A stretch of 64,000 nucleotides of DNA, from NCBI RefSeq assembly GCF_014212175.1, contig NZ_JACJVR010000110.1, positions 62,001 to 126,000 of the forward strand, in the 5' to 3' direction. This DNA is from Cohnella xylanilytica (lineage in GTDB: Bacteria > Bacillota > Bacilli > Paenibacillales > Paenibacillaceae). Below the pieces are notes generated by a model. It was not told the DNA's origin. It did no database searches and worked only from the letters and a program-made list of their open reading frames with translations. The stretch's first letter is position 1. Each line of letters starts with the position of its first letter. A program made the position numbers and the translations under genes. Below are positions 42,665-51,391 of this stretch, piece after piece.

Positions 42665-43762
42665 CTAGGCGTTCATGATCGGCCGCAGCGCCTCGACGAA
42701 CCGGCGGTTCTGCTCCGGGCTGCCGACGGTGATCCGGATATGCTCCGGATACCCCCACGAGCGGCAAGGCCTTACGATGAAGCCTACCCGCAGCAGGGCG
42801 TCGACGACCGGCACCGCGTCCCTGTGCAAATTCGCGAGAACGAAGTTCGAATAAGACGGGGTGACGTCGATGCCCAGCGCTCCTAATTCGGCGGTGAGAT
42901 ACCGGATTCCTTCCCGGTTCGTCGACAGGATGAAGTCGCGGTAGTCGGTATCCTCCAGGCTGGCGAGCGCCGCGGCGTTGGCCATCCGGCTCACCGGGAA
43001 CGGCTCGCGCACCGCGAGCACCGGAGCGAGCACCTCCTTCGAAGCGATCGCGTACCCGATCCGCATGGCGGCGAGGCCGTACAGCTTCGAGAACGTGTGC
43101 ACCGAGATGACGGGGTAGCCTTCCCGGACGTATTCCGCCCCCGTTTTGTACCCTTCGACGTCGATGAATTCCCCGTACGCTTCGTCCAGCACGACGACGA
43201 CGTGCGGCGGCACTCGGCTCAAGAAGGCTCCCAAGGCGTCCGAATCGACGATCGTTCCGGTCGGGTTGTTCGGGTTGCAGACGTAGATCAGCTTCGTCTT
43301 CTCGTTCACGCTGGCGAGAATGCGGTCCAGATCGAACTTGTAATCTTCGGTCAGGGGAATCTCCACCGGCACGCCGCCCATGACGACCGTCGAGGTGCGG
43401 TACACCGAGAACGTCGGCACGCAGTAGACGACCTCGTCGCCGGGATTGACGTAAGCTTGGCCGATCAGCATCAGCACGTTGTCCGCCCCGTTGGAGATGA
43501 GAACCTGGGCCGGGTCGACCTCGTACAGCTCCCCGAGCTTATGCCGCAGCTCCGCGCTCGTCGGCTCGGGATACAGGTGGCTCTCGGCGGCGGCCGCGTT
43601 CATCGCGGCGATCGCCTTCGGAGACGGTCCGTACGGATTCTCGTTGGACGCGAGTCTCGTAATCTCGGACAAGCCGTACTGCTTCTTCACTTCCTCGATC
43701 GATTTGCCGGGCACGTACGCCTCGAGCTTCGATACTTCTTGCCGCCATAGCGAGGTGGACAT
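42665..43762 (-). CDS. hisC: Histidinol-phosphate aminotransferase
   Basis: PLP-dependent class I aminotransferase of 365 residues. SNENPYGPSPKA is at residues 39-50, NPNNPTG near 164, DEAYGEF near 197, and the PLP Lys is in SKLYGLAAMRIGY near 225. HisC interconverts imidazole-acetol phosphate and L-histidinol phosphate with glutamate, and many HisC proteins also accept aromatic keto acids. AAGGGGG precedes the ATG. It lies between the HutF-like gene and the GldA-like gene rather than in a his operon. Confidence 0.88.
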   Translation of the reverse strand: MSTSLWRQEVSKLEAYVPGKSIEEVKKQYGLSEITRLASNENPYGPSPKAIAAMNAAAAESHLYPEPTSAELRHKLGELYEVDPAQVLISNGADNVLMLIGQAYVNPGDEVVYCVPTFSVYRTSTVVMGGVPVEIPLTEDYKFDLDRILASVNEKTKLIYVCNPNNPTGTIVDSDALGAFLSRVPPHVVVVLDEAYGEFIDVEGYKTGAEYVREGYPVISVHTFSKLYGLAAMRIGYAIASKEVLAPVLAVREPFPVSRMANAAALASLEDTDYRDFILSTNREGIRYLTAELGALGIDVTPSYSNFVLANLHRDAVPVVDALLRVGFIVRPCRSWGYPEHIRITVGSPEQNRRFVEALRPIMNA

Positions 43763-43801
43763 GGATGGAACCCCCTTTATTTTCGAAAAAAAAAGTTTGG
43801 A

Positions 43802-45127
43802 CTACACGAGCTTCGCCAGCTTCTCGAACAGGGCGTCGACGCGGCCGCCGATCGTCCGCTCCGGCACCGTCAGAATGCCGGAAGGCGCTTCGTACACCGT
43901 GCGGCCCGCCACGACAACCCGCTTCACCGCCGAAGGCTGCATCGCGTACACCATGTTCGCGAACAGCTCGTTGCGCGGAGCGAGCGACAGGTCGTGAACG
44001 TCGATCGCCGCGAAGTCCGCGTATTGGCCGACGTCCAGCGAGCCGACCGGCAATCTCAGCGCCCGGCCCCCGTTCGCGGTGCCCATCTTGTACGCCTGGC
44101 TCGCCGTCACGCAAGTGCCGTCCAGCCGGGCGACCTTCTGCAGCATCGCGACCATGCGCATCTCTTCGTACACGCTGATCCGGTTGTTGCTGCAGGCGCC
44201 GTCCGTGCCGAGCGAGACGTTGAGCCCGGCCTTGACCAGATCCGGAATGCGCGTTATGCCGTCCGCCAGGAACATGTTGCTGGACGGGCAGTACGCGAGA
44301 GAACCGCCGCGGCTGCCGACGAGCTCGACCTCGGAATCGTCCAGCCAGACGAGGTGGATCGCGATCATGCGCTCGTCGAGCACGCCCAGCGAATCCAGGT
44401 AATGGATCGGCCGTTTGCCGTAGTCTCGCAGAATCTCTTCGACCTCGAACATCTCTTCCGCTACATGGATATGGTAAGGCGTATCGAGCTCGACCGCAAG
44501 CCTGTGCCCGGCTTGAATCATCTCGGGAGAGGCGGCGTGAGGGCTGTGCGGGGCCGGATGAACGGTCACCATCGGGTTGCCCTGGTACTTGACGGCCAGC
44601 GACCTCGTACGTTCCACGGCGTCCGGAATCGACTCCCGGTACGCGAGCGGAGCCCCGTCCCAATCGTACATCGTGCGGGCGAACACGAGGCGGATGCCGA
44701 GGTCGTTCGCGGCCTTGATGACGGCTTCGTCGTAGGCGGTGCCGCCGTTATGGATGTAGTAGAAGTCGCAAACCGTCGTCACGCCGTAACGGAGCATCTC
44801 TCCGAACGCCAGCAGCGCGCCGGTGTAGATCGCGTCCTCGTCCAGGTGCGGCGTGTACTTGTACAGCGCCTGGTCGCGCCATTCCAGGAACGGCTTGTCG
44901 ATGGCGATGCCCCGCAGCAGGCTCTGGAACGAATGGTTGTGGGCGTTGACGGTGCCGGGCACGATCGCCTGGCCGTCCCAGCGGATCAGGTCCGCGTCCG
45001 GGTAGAGCGCCGTCAAGTCGTCCAGGTCTCCGGACGCCTTGATGACGTCGCCTTCGACCAGAAGCGCCCCTTGCTTGCGGAATTCGTCGTTGATGTACGC
45101 GTAATCGGCGGTATACAGCTTTTGCAT
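43802..45127 (-). CDS. Amidohydrolase, HutF-like formiminoglutamate deiminase candidate
   Basis: Amidohydrolase-superfamily deaminase of 441 residues. Metal motifs: VNAHNHSFQSLLRG near residue 62, HPAPHSPH near 195, YHIHVAEE near 220, AIHLVWLDD near 262 and GTDGACSNN near 315. The sequence around LEWRDQALYKYTPHL and DFYYIHN resembles formimino-L-glutamate deiminase (HutF). 8-Oxoguanine or atrazine-type deaminases are alternatives. Standing after hutI with no HutG in view, it could convert formiminoglutamate to N-formylglutamate. Starts 13 nt after the M20 gene. Confidence 0.75.
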   Translation of the reverse strand: MQKLYTADYAYINDEFRKQGALLVEGDVIKASGDLDDLTALYPDADLIRWDGQAIVPGTVNAHNHSFQSLLRGIAIDKPFLEWRDQALYKYTPHLDEDAIYTGALLAFGEMLRYGVTTVCDFYYIHNGGTAYDEAVIKAANDLGIRLVFARTMYDWDGAPLAYRESIPDAVERTRSLAVKYQGNPMVTVHPAPHSPHAASPEMIQAGHRLAVELDTPYHIHVAEEMFEVEEILRDYGKRPIHYLDSLGVLDERMIAIHLVWLDDSEVELVGSRGGSLAYCPSSNMFLADGITRIPDLVKAGLNVSLGTDGACSNNRISVYEEMRMVAMLQKVARLDGTCVTASQAYKMGTANGGRALRLPVGSLDVGQYADFAAIDVHDLSLAPRNELFANMVYAMQPSAVKRVVVAGRTVYEAPSGILTVPERTIGGRVDALFEKLAKLV

Positions 45128-45140
45128 CGGATATGTCCCC

Positions 45141-46472
45141 CTACCGGTTCAGTTGTTCGTCCAGGGCGAGCAGCGACCTTAGCAGCACGTTGCCCGTCTT
45201 CTCGATGTCTTCGATGCGGCTCTCTTCTTCCGGACAGTGGCTTTTGCCCCCGAGGCTCGGGACGAAAAGCATGCAAGATCGGGTGAGCGCGGCCATATGC
45301 GCCGCGTCGTGCCCGGCCATGCTGCCGAGCGGCATCCACGGGTAGCCCAGCTTCTCGGCTTCCCGCGCGCAGACGTCCGCGACTAGCGGGTCCATCGCCG
45401 CCGGATGCTGGTCCAGCAGCAGCTTGCGCTCCAGCCGGACGCCCCGCTTCGCGGCGATGTCCTCCGCCCGCTTCGTCCACGAGTCGATCGCTTCGCCGAT
45501 CTCCTCCCGCGTCTTGCCCCTCAGCTCCAGGTGGAATTGCACCTTGCCCGGTATGATGTTGGCCGCGTTCGGGAAGTTCGCGATGCGCCCGATCGTGCCG
45601 ACCGTCTCGTCCGCGGGATGCTCCCGGCAGACCGCCTCGAAGGCGAGCATCAGCTCGGAGGCGGCCATAAGCGCGTCCGTCCGGTTCGCCATCAGCGTCG
45701 TGCCGGCGTGGTTCGCTTCGCCCCATACCGTCACTTCCTCGCGGTAGATGCCGGTGATCGCCGTCACGACGCCGACCGGGATGCCGCGGTCGAGCAGGCG
45801 CAGCCCTTGCTCGATGTGCACCTCGAGGAACGCCGCCAGCTCCTCCGGCTTGCGCCGCGCTTCCTCGAAGCGGTCGGGATCGCCGCCCGCCGAGCGGAGC
45901 GCGTCGACGAGCAGCGTCCCCTTGTCGTCGCGGACGCCGTCCAGGTGCTCGCGGCGCAGCTTGCCGGAGACCGTCCGGCTGCCAAACGTCGACAGGCCGA
46001 ACGGGTTCGGCTCCTCCGCGCTGAAGGAGACGAGCTCGAACGGGTGGCGCGTCGCGACGCCGTTCTCGGCCAGCACCTGCATGACCTCCAGCGCCAGCAG
46101 CACGCCGAGCGCCCCGTCGTAGATGCCGCCGTTCGGCACCGAATCGACGTGCGAGCCGAACGCGATGACCGGGAGCTCCTCTTCGGCGCCGTTGCCGCCG
46201 CCGCTCTCCTCGCCATCGCCCCTGCCCTTGCCTTCTTCTCTGCTCTTGCCCTTGCCTTGACTCCCTTCCCGGCGAGCCCAGATGTTGGCCGCCTCGTCGA
46301 CCCGCACGGCCAGCCCCAGCTCGCGCAGCCGCTCCTTCAGCCAGTCGCGCGCCTGCAGCTCCGCCGGGGTGAACGTCGTGCGGTCCATGCCCCCCTCGGC
46401 GTTGCGGCCGATCCGGCCGAGCTCCTCGATCCGGGCGGCCAGCCGCTCGGGGTTCACGCGCAGCTCTCTCAT
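45141..46472 (-). CDS. M20 hydantoinase/carbamoylase-type amidohydrolase
   Basis: Zinc hydrolase of 443 residues related to L-N-carbamoylase (AmaB) and allantoate amidohydrolase. GSHVDSVPNGGIYDGALG is near residue 108, FSAEEPNPFG near 150, LEVHIEQG near 215 and AGHDAAHMA near 385. A Gly/Glu/Lys low-complexity insert sits at about 65-100. AmaB-type enzymes also accept N-formyl amino acids, so this could release formate from N-formylglutamate and stand in for HutG. Its ATG overlaps the hutI stop (ATGA), so translation is coupled. Confidence 0.8.
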   Translation of the reverse strand: MRELRVNPERLAARIEELGRIGRNAEGGMDRTTFTPAELQARDWLKERLRELGLAVRVDEAANIWARREGSQGKGKSREEGKGRGDGEESGGGNGAEEELPVIAFGSHVDSVPNGGIYDGALGVLLALEVMQVLAENGVATRHPFELVSFSAEEPNPFGLSTFGSRTVSGKLRREHLDGVRDDKGTLLVDALRSAGGDPDRFEEARRKPEELAAFLEVHIEQGLRLLDRGIPVGVVTAITGIYREEVTVWGEANHAGTTLMANRTDALMAASELMLAFEAVCREHPADETVGTIGRIANFPNAANIIPGKVQFHLELRGKTREEIGEAIDSWTKRAEDIAAKRGVRLERKLLLDQHPAAMDPLVADVCAREAEKLGYPWMPLGSMAGHDAAHMAALTRSCMLFVPSLGGKSHCPEEESRIEDIEKTGNVLLRSLLALDEQLNR

Positions 46473-47740
46473 CGGTCCGTCCTCCGTCCGTCGGCTACGA
46501 CCGTCTTGCCCTTCTTGACGACCGTCTCGACCAGGTTCACCCCGTAGTGGTATTGCAGGTACAAGTAGTTCGGAGCGTCGAATACGACGACGTCCGCCTG
46601 CTTCCCGGCCTCGAGGCTGCCGATCCGGCCGGCGCGCCCGATCGCGTGAGCCGCGTTGATCGTGCACGCCGTCAGCACCTCGGCCGGCGTCATCTTCATC
46701 GTCAGGCACGCGAGGTTCATGACGAACGGCAGCGACTCCGTCGGACAGGAGCCCGGGTTGCGGTCCGTCGACAGGGCGACGGGCACTCCGGCTTCGATCA
46801 TTTTCCGCGCTTCCGCCGGCTTCGTCATGAGGAAGAACGCCGTGCCCGGCAGCAGAACGGCGATGACGCCCTTCTCCGCCATGGCGCGGATGCCTTCGTC
46901 GGAGACGCGCAGCAGATGCTCCGCCGACACGGCGCCGATCTCCGCCGCCAGCTCGCCGCCGGCGTACGGCTCGATCTCGTCCGCGTGAATCTTCGGCTTC
47001 AGGCCCCAGCGCTTGCCGGCCTCCAGCACGACGCGCGACTGCTCCGGCGTGAAGACGCCCTCCTCGCAGAACACGTCGCAATACTCGGCCAATCCCTCGG
47101 CCGCAACGGCGGGAATCATGACGTCCGTCACGAGCTTCACGTACGCGTCCGGATCCGCCTTATACTCCTTCGGCACGGCGTGCGCGCCCATGAACGTCGA
47201 CACGAGGTCGACCGGGTGCTCCTCGTTCAGCCGGCGGGCGACCCGAAGCTGCTTCAGCTCGTCCTCGAGCCGAAGCCCGTAGCCGCTCTTCGCTTCGATC
47301 GTCGTGACTCCGTGCTCGAGGAACCGGTCCAGGCGCTTGCGCGTCTCGATAACCAGCTGCTCCTCGCTCGCCTCGCGGGTTCTCGCCGTCGAGGAATGGA
47401 TGCCGCCGCCCGCGTTCATGATCTCCATGTACGTCGCGCCCTGCAGCCTCATGTTCAGCTCCTTCTCGCGCGAGCCGGCGAACACGACGTGCGTGTGCGG
47501 ATCGACGAGGCCCGGCGCGACGAGCTTGCCCGAAGCGTCGATGACCTCGTACTCCCGGCCGCTTGCCTCGACGTAGCGACGGGCTTCCTCGTCCGGACCG
47601 ACGAAGGCGATCGTCTCGCCCTCCAGCACGATGCCGCCGTTCTCGATCAGCCCCAGCTCGCTCATGCCCGCCCCGGTTCTCGGCTTGTCGTTCGGCCCGG
47701 CCATCGTGACGACCTGGGCCGCGTTGCGAATATAGATCAT
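46469..47740 (-). CDS. hutI: Imidazolonepropionase
   Basis: Third enzyme of histidine degradation, 423 residues; opens imidazolone propionate to formiminoglutamate. GLVDPHTHVVFAGSRE (about residues 73-88) holds the metal His pair, IEAKSGYGL is near 145, and HADEIEPYAGGELA near 242 and STDRNPGSCPTESL near 320 carry further metal and substrate residues. ATG 47740 follows AAGGAG. It lies 50 nt after hutU and is coupled to the M20 hydrolase downstream. Confidence 0.95.
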   Translation of the reverse strand: MIYIRNAAQVVTMAGPNDKPRTGAGMSELGLIENGGIVLEGETIAFVGPDEEARRYVEASGREYEVIDASGKLVAPGLVDPHTHVVFAGSREKELNMRLQGATYMEIMNAGGGIHSSTARTREASEEQLVIETRKRLDRFLEHGVTTIEAKSGYGLRLEDELKQLRVARRLNEEHPVDLVSTFMGAHAVPKEYKADPDAYVKLVTDVMIPAVAAEGLAEYCDVFCEEGVFTPEQSRVVLEAGKRWGLKPKIHADEIEPYAGGELAAEIGAVSAEHLLRVSDEGIRAMAEKGVIAVLLPGTAFFLMTKPAEARKMIEAGVPVALSTDRNPGSCPTESLPFVMNLACLTMKMTPAEVLTACTINAAHAIGRAGRIGSLEAGKQADVVVFDAPNYLYLQYHYGVNLVETVVKKGKTVVADGRRTDR

Positions 47741-47790
47741 GCCCTTCTGCTCCTTCCGTTCCGGCGCGAATTCAGCCAACCCTTCAACCC

Positions 47791-49455
47791 TTATCCCAGC
47801 ATCGGCATGCGGACGCCGCGCTTCTTCGCCGTCTCGACGGCGAGCTCGTAGCCGGCGTCGGCGTGGCGGACGACGCCCATGCCCGGGTCCGTCGTCAATA
47901 CGCGCTCGAGCCGCTCCTCCGCGTCCTTCGAGCCGTCGGCCACGACGACCATGCCCGCGTGCAGCGAGTAGCCCATGCCGACGCCGCCGCCGTGGTGGAC
48001 GGACACCCAGCTCGCGCCGGACGCCGTGTTGACGAGCGCGTTCAGGATCGGCCAGTCGGCGACCGCGTCGCTGCCGTCGCGCATCGCTTCCGTCTCGCGG
48101 TTCGGCGAGGCGACCGAGCCGGCGTCGAGATGGTCGCGGCCGATGACGATCGGCGCGGACAGCTCCCCGGACGCGACCATGTCGTTGAGGATCTTGCCGA
48201 ACTTCGCGCGCTCCCCGTAGCCGAGCCAGCAGATGCGGGAAGGGAGCCCTTGGAAGGCGATCTTCTCCTGGGCCATCTTGATCCAGCGGTGCAGGTTCGC
48301 GTTGTCCGGGAATGCCTTCAGGACGGCTTCGTCCGTCTTGCGGATGTCCTCCGGGTCGCCGGAGAGCGCGGCCCAGCGGAACGGCCCCTTGCCTTCGCAG
48401 AACTGCGGGCGGATATACGCCGGCACGAAGCCCGGGAACGAGAAGGCGTCGCGGACGCCTTCGTCGAACGCGACCTGGCGGATGTTGTTGCCGTAGTCGA
48501 AGGCGATCGCGCCCTGGTCCTTCATGACGAGCATCGCTTCGACGTGGCGGGCCATGCTCGCCTTGGACAGCTTCACGTATTCGTCCGGGTTCTCCTCGCG
48601 CAGCTTCTTGCCCTGCTCCAACGTGAACCCGGACGGCAGGTAGCCGTTGAGCGGATCGTGGGCGGACGTCTGGTCGGTGATGATGTCCGGAATGAAGCCG
48701 CGGCCGATCATTCTCGGCAGAATGTCCGCGGCGTTGCCGACGAGGCCGATCGACAGCGGGCGCCCCGCTTCCTTCGCTTCCTCGGCGAGGGAGATCGCGT
48801 CGTCGAGGCTGTGCACGAGCATGTCGCAGTAGCGGGAATGAATCCGCTTCTCGATCCGGCTCTGGTCGACGTCGATGCCGATGACGACCCCTTCGTTCAT
48901 CGTGACGGCGAGCGGCTGCGCGCCGCCCATGCCGCCGAGTCCGGCCGTCACCGTGATCGTCCCCTTCAGGCTGCCGCCGAAATGCTGGCGCGCCAGCTCC
49001 GCGAACGTCTCGTACGTCCCTTGGACGATGCCTTGGCTGCCGATGTAGATCCAGCTGCCCGCGGTCATCTGCCCGTACATGATGAGCCCCTTCTTATCGA
49101 GCTCGTGGAAGTGATCCCAGTTCGCCCAAGCCGGAACGAGGTTGGAGTTGGCGAGCAGCACGCGCGGGGCGTCCTTATGCGTGCGGAAGATCGCGACCGG
49201 CTTGCCGGACTGGATGAGCAGCGTCTCGTTCTCCTCCAGGTTCTGCAGCGACGCGACGATGGCGTCGAAGCTCTCCCAGTTGCGCGCGGCGCGCCCGATG
49301 CCGCCGTAGACGACCAGCTTCTCCGGATGCTCGGCGACCTCCGGATCGAGATTGTTCATGAGCATCCGCAGCGCGGCTTCCTGCACCCAGCCCTTCGTGT
49401 TCAGCTTCGTTCCTCGCGGCGCGCGAATGACGCGGTCTTCGTTGTAGAGAGTCAT
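47791..49455 (-). CDS. hutU: Urocanate hydratase
   Basis: Second enzyme of histidine degradation, 554 residues, the normal length; adds water to urocanate using tightly bound NAD as electrophile. Conserved blocks: NNLDPEVAEHPEKLVVYGG near residue 35, TVTAGLGGMGGAQPLA near 170, and GRDHLDAGSVASPNRE near 450. ATG 49455 with GGAGG 9 nt upstream is preferred to ATG 49464. A 126-nt gap with a 22-bp tandem duplication separates it from hutH. Confidence 0.96.
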   Translation of the reverse strand: MTLYNEDRVIRAPRGTKLNTKGWVQEAALRMLMNNLDPEVAEHPEKLVVYGGIGRAARNWESFDAIVASLQNLEENETLLIQSGKPVAIFRTHKDAPRVLLANSNLVPAWANWDHFHELDKKGLIMYGQMTAGSWIYIGSQGIVQGTYETFAELARQHFGGSLKGTITVTAGLGGMGGAQPLAVTMNEGVVIGIDVDQSRIEKRIHSRYCDMLVHSLDDAISLAEEAKEAGRPLSIGLVGNAADILPRMIGRGFIPDIITDQTSAHDPLNGYLPSGFTLEQGKKLREENPDEYVKLSKASMARHVEAMLVMKDQGAIAFDYGNNIRQVAFDEGVRDAFSFPGFVPAYIRPQFCEGKGPFRWAALSGDPEDIRKTDEAVLKAFPDNANLHRWIKMAQEKIAFQGLPSRICWLGYGERAKFGKILNDMVASGELSAPIVIGRDHLDAGSVASPNRETEAMRDGSDAVADWPILNALVNTASGASWVSVHHGGGVGMGYSLHAGMVVVADGSKDAEERLERVLTTDPGMGVVRHADAGYELAVETAKKRGVRMPMLG

Positions 49456-49512
49456 CCTTCTCATCCTCCTAAGGGTATATGGATCGGCGCTATATGGAGC
49501 GTCTCTGTCTTA

Positions 49513-49556
49513 TTAGCTTATTGGCGTCGTTGCCTTAGCTTATTGGCGTCGTTGCC
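49513..49556. repeat. Perfect 22-bp tandem duplication between hutH and hutU
   Basis: The unit TTAGCTTATTGGCGTCGTTG plus CC occurs twice without a gap or mismatch (49513-49534, 49535-49556), 24 nt after the hutH stop. No hairpin is evident; it is probably a recent slippage duplication. Confidence 0.85.
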
Positions 49557-49580
49557 GTCCGAAGCGTCCGGCTCGCCCAA

Positions 49581-51122
49581 TCAAGCCTTCGGCAAATCGT
49601 CGGCCAGTCCGTCCAGGGAACCGGCGCTCTTCATCCAGTCGGCGATCGTCTTGAAGTCCCCCGACAGGACGCGGTCGCGGTCGACGAACGGCACCCGTTC
49701 GCGAACCTGCTCGTACAGCCGTCTCGTTCCGGCTCCGAGCGAGGCCGGGTCCCGGAAGTCGGCGGCCTGCGCGCCGCACAGCAGCTCGATCGCCAGCACG
49801 TTGTACGCGTTGTCGACGATCTGCCTCGCCTTCCTCGCCCCGATCGTGCCCATGCTCACATGGTCTTCCTGGTTGCCGGAGGACGGGATCGAGTCGACGC
49901 TGGCCGGATGGGCGAGCGACTTGTTCTCGGAGACGACCGACGCGGCCGCGTATTGGGCGATCATGAAGCCCGATTCCACGCCCCCGTTGTTCGTCAGAAA
50001 AGGAGGCAGCTGCTCGTTCAGATGAGGATTGACCATCCGCTCGATGCGGCGCTCGGAGATGTTGGCCAGCTCCGATGCGCCGATGGACAGGTGGTCCATC
50101 GCCAGCGCGATCGGCTGCCCGTGGAAGTTGCCGCCGGAGATGACGCGCTCCTCCTCGGCGAAGATAAGCGGATTGTCCGTCGCCGAGTTGATCTCGATCT
50201 CCAGCTTCTCTTCCACGTAGGCGATGGCGTCCCGGCTCGCCCCGTGCACCTGCGGCGCGCAGCGCAGCGAATACGGATCTTGAACCCGGCGTTCGCCCTG
50301 GTTCGTCATCAGCTTGCTGCCCGCGGTCATGGCGCGGATGCGCGCGGCGGATTGCCGCTGCCCGCGGTGCGGCCGAATGGCGTGGGTGGCGTCGTCGAAC
50401 GCGTCGCGCACGCCGTACAGCGCTTCGCTCGTGAGCGAGACGGCGCAGTCGGCCCATTCGGCGAGCCGCTTCGCGTCCCAGCAGGCGAGCGCGCCGACGG
50501 CCGTCATCACCTGCGTGCCGTTGATCAGGGCGAGCCCTTCCTTCGCTTCGAGCGCGATCGGAGCGAGGCCCGCCTTCGCCATCGCTTCCGCGCCCGGCAT
50601 TACGGCGCCCTCGTAATACGCTTCGCCTTCGCCGACGAGGACGAGCGCGAGATGCGACAGCGGGGCGAGATCGCCGCTGGCGCCGAGCGAGCCCTGCTCC
50701 GGAATGACCGGAGTCACGCCGCGGTTCAGCATCTCCGCCATCAGCGAGACGACGCCGGGCCGAATGCCGGAATAGCCGAGCGCGAGAGCGTTGATGCGCA
50801 GGAGAAGAATGGCGCGGACGACTTCGATCGCGAAGGGGCGTCCGATTCCGCAGGCGTGGCTGCGGATGAGGTTGAGCTGAAGCGCCTTGGCGTCTTCGGC
50901 GGAGATGTAGGTGTCGCTGAATTTTCCGAAGCCGGTCGTGAGGCCGTATACCACTTTTTTCTCCCGGAGGAGCTTCTCTACATAGTCCCTCGTGCGCTGC
51001 ATCGCCTGGATGCTGCCTTCGTCGAGGGTGACCCTCCACCCGTGTCGGGCGACGCGGACGACGTCCTCTACCGTGAGGGAGCGTCCGTCGACGTGTACTG
51101 CGAGTTCGGCCGTTGTAATCAT
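49581..51122 (-). CDS. hutH: Histidine ammonia-lyase
   Basis: First enzyme of histidine degradation, 513 residues; forms urocanate and ammonia from L-histidine. The ASG triad that cyclises to the MIO cofactor is in QGSLGASGDLAPLSH (about residues 137-151). YGLTTGFGKF near 54 and SSGNQEDHVSMG near 400 are further active-site blocks. ATG 51122 follows AGGTGA. A leader with a HutP-like UAG string and terminator lies directly upstream. Confidence 0.97.
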   Translation of the reverse strand: MITTAELAVHVDGRSLTVEDVVRVARHGWRVTLDEGSIQAMQRTRDYVEKLLREKKVVYGLTTGFGKFSDTYISAEDAKALQLNLIRSHACGIGRPFAIEVVRAILLLRINALALGYSGIRPGVVSLMAEMLNRGVTPVIPEQGSLGASGDLAPLSHLALVLVGEGEAYYEGAVMPGAEAMAKAGLAPIALEAKEGLALINGTQVMTAVGALACWDAKRLAEWADCAVSLTSEALYGVRDAFDDATHAIRPHRGQRQSAARIRAMTAGSKLMTNQGERRVQDPYSLRCAPQVHGASRDAIAYVEEKLEIEINSATDNPLIFAEEERVISGGNFHGQPIALAMDHLSIGASELANISERRIERMVNPHLNEQLPPFLTNNGGVESGFMIAQYAAASVVSENKSLAHPASVDSIPSSGNQEDHVSMGTIGARKARQIVDNAYNVLAIELLCGAQAADFRDPASLGAGTRRLYEQVRERVPFVDRDRVLSGDFKTIADWMKSAGSLDGLADDLPKA

Positions 51123-51146
51123 GCTGTCACCTGCTTTACGAATAAT

Positions 51147-51200
51147 GAAAAAAGCCCATACCAAATCGGGTACCGGCTTCTAAATCACTAATCGCTAAAT
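51147..51200 (-). promoter_or_regulatory. HutP-like UAG string and terminator in the hutH leader
   Basis: On the minus strand three UAG triplets (51197, 51190, 51182) are separated by 4 and 5 nt. The last abuts a hairpin (51179-51151; AAGCC..TACC pairing with GGTA..GGCTT, six-base loop) followed by TTTTTTC. This matches the layout of the B. subtilis hut antitermination site, though one spacer is 5 rather than 4 nt. The leader between hisD and hutH is about 270 nt. Confidence 0.6.
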
Positions 51201-51391
51201 GGCCGCTGGAAAGGGAATTCGATCGGATCGATGGGGGACTTGCGCGTTCGGGCCAGCTGTGCCCGCTAAAGCGTCTAAAGGAATTGTATGGCGCGATAAG
51301 CTTCTGGATGCTAGAGGGAATGGATACGGTTCGAAAAAGGGGGAACTCGCGGCGGGCGCCGCCGCGGCCTCTTGCCGAAGCCGGGGCGGGA

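Noticed and set aside
45141..47081. M20 hydrolase starting at 47081 (646 residues)
   Set aside because: The upstream 200 residues are an Arg/Gly-rich out-of-frame reading of hutI; ATG 46472 with ATGA overlap fits the family.
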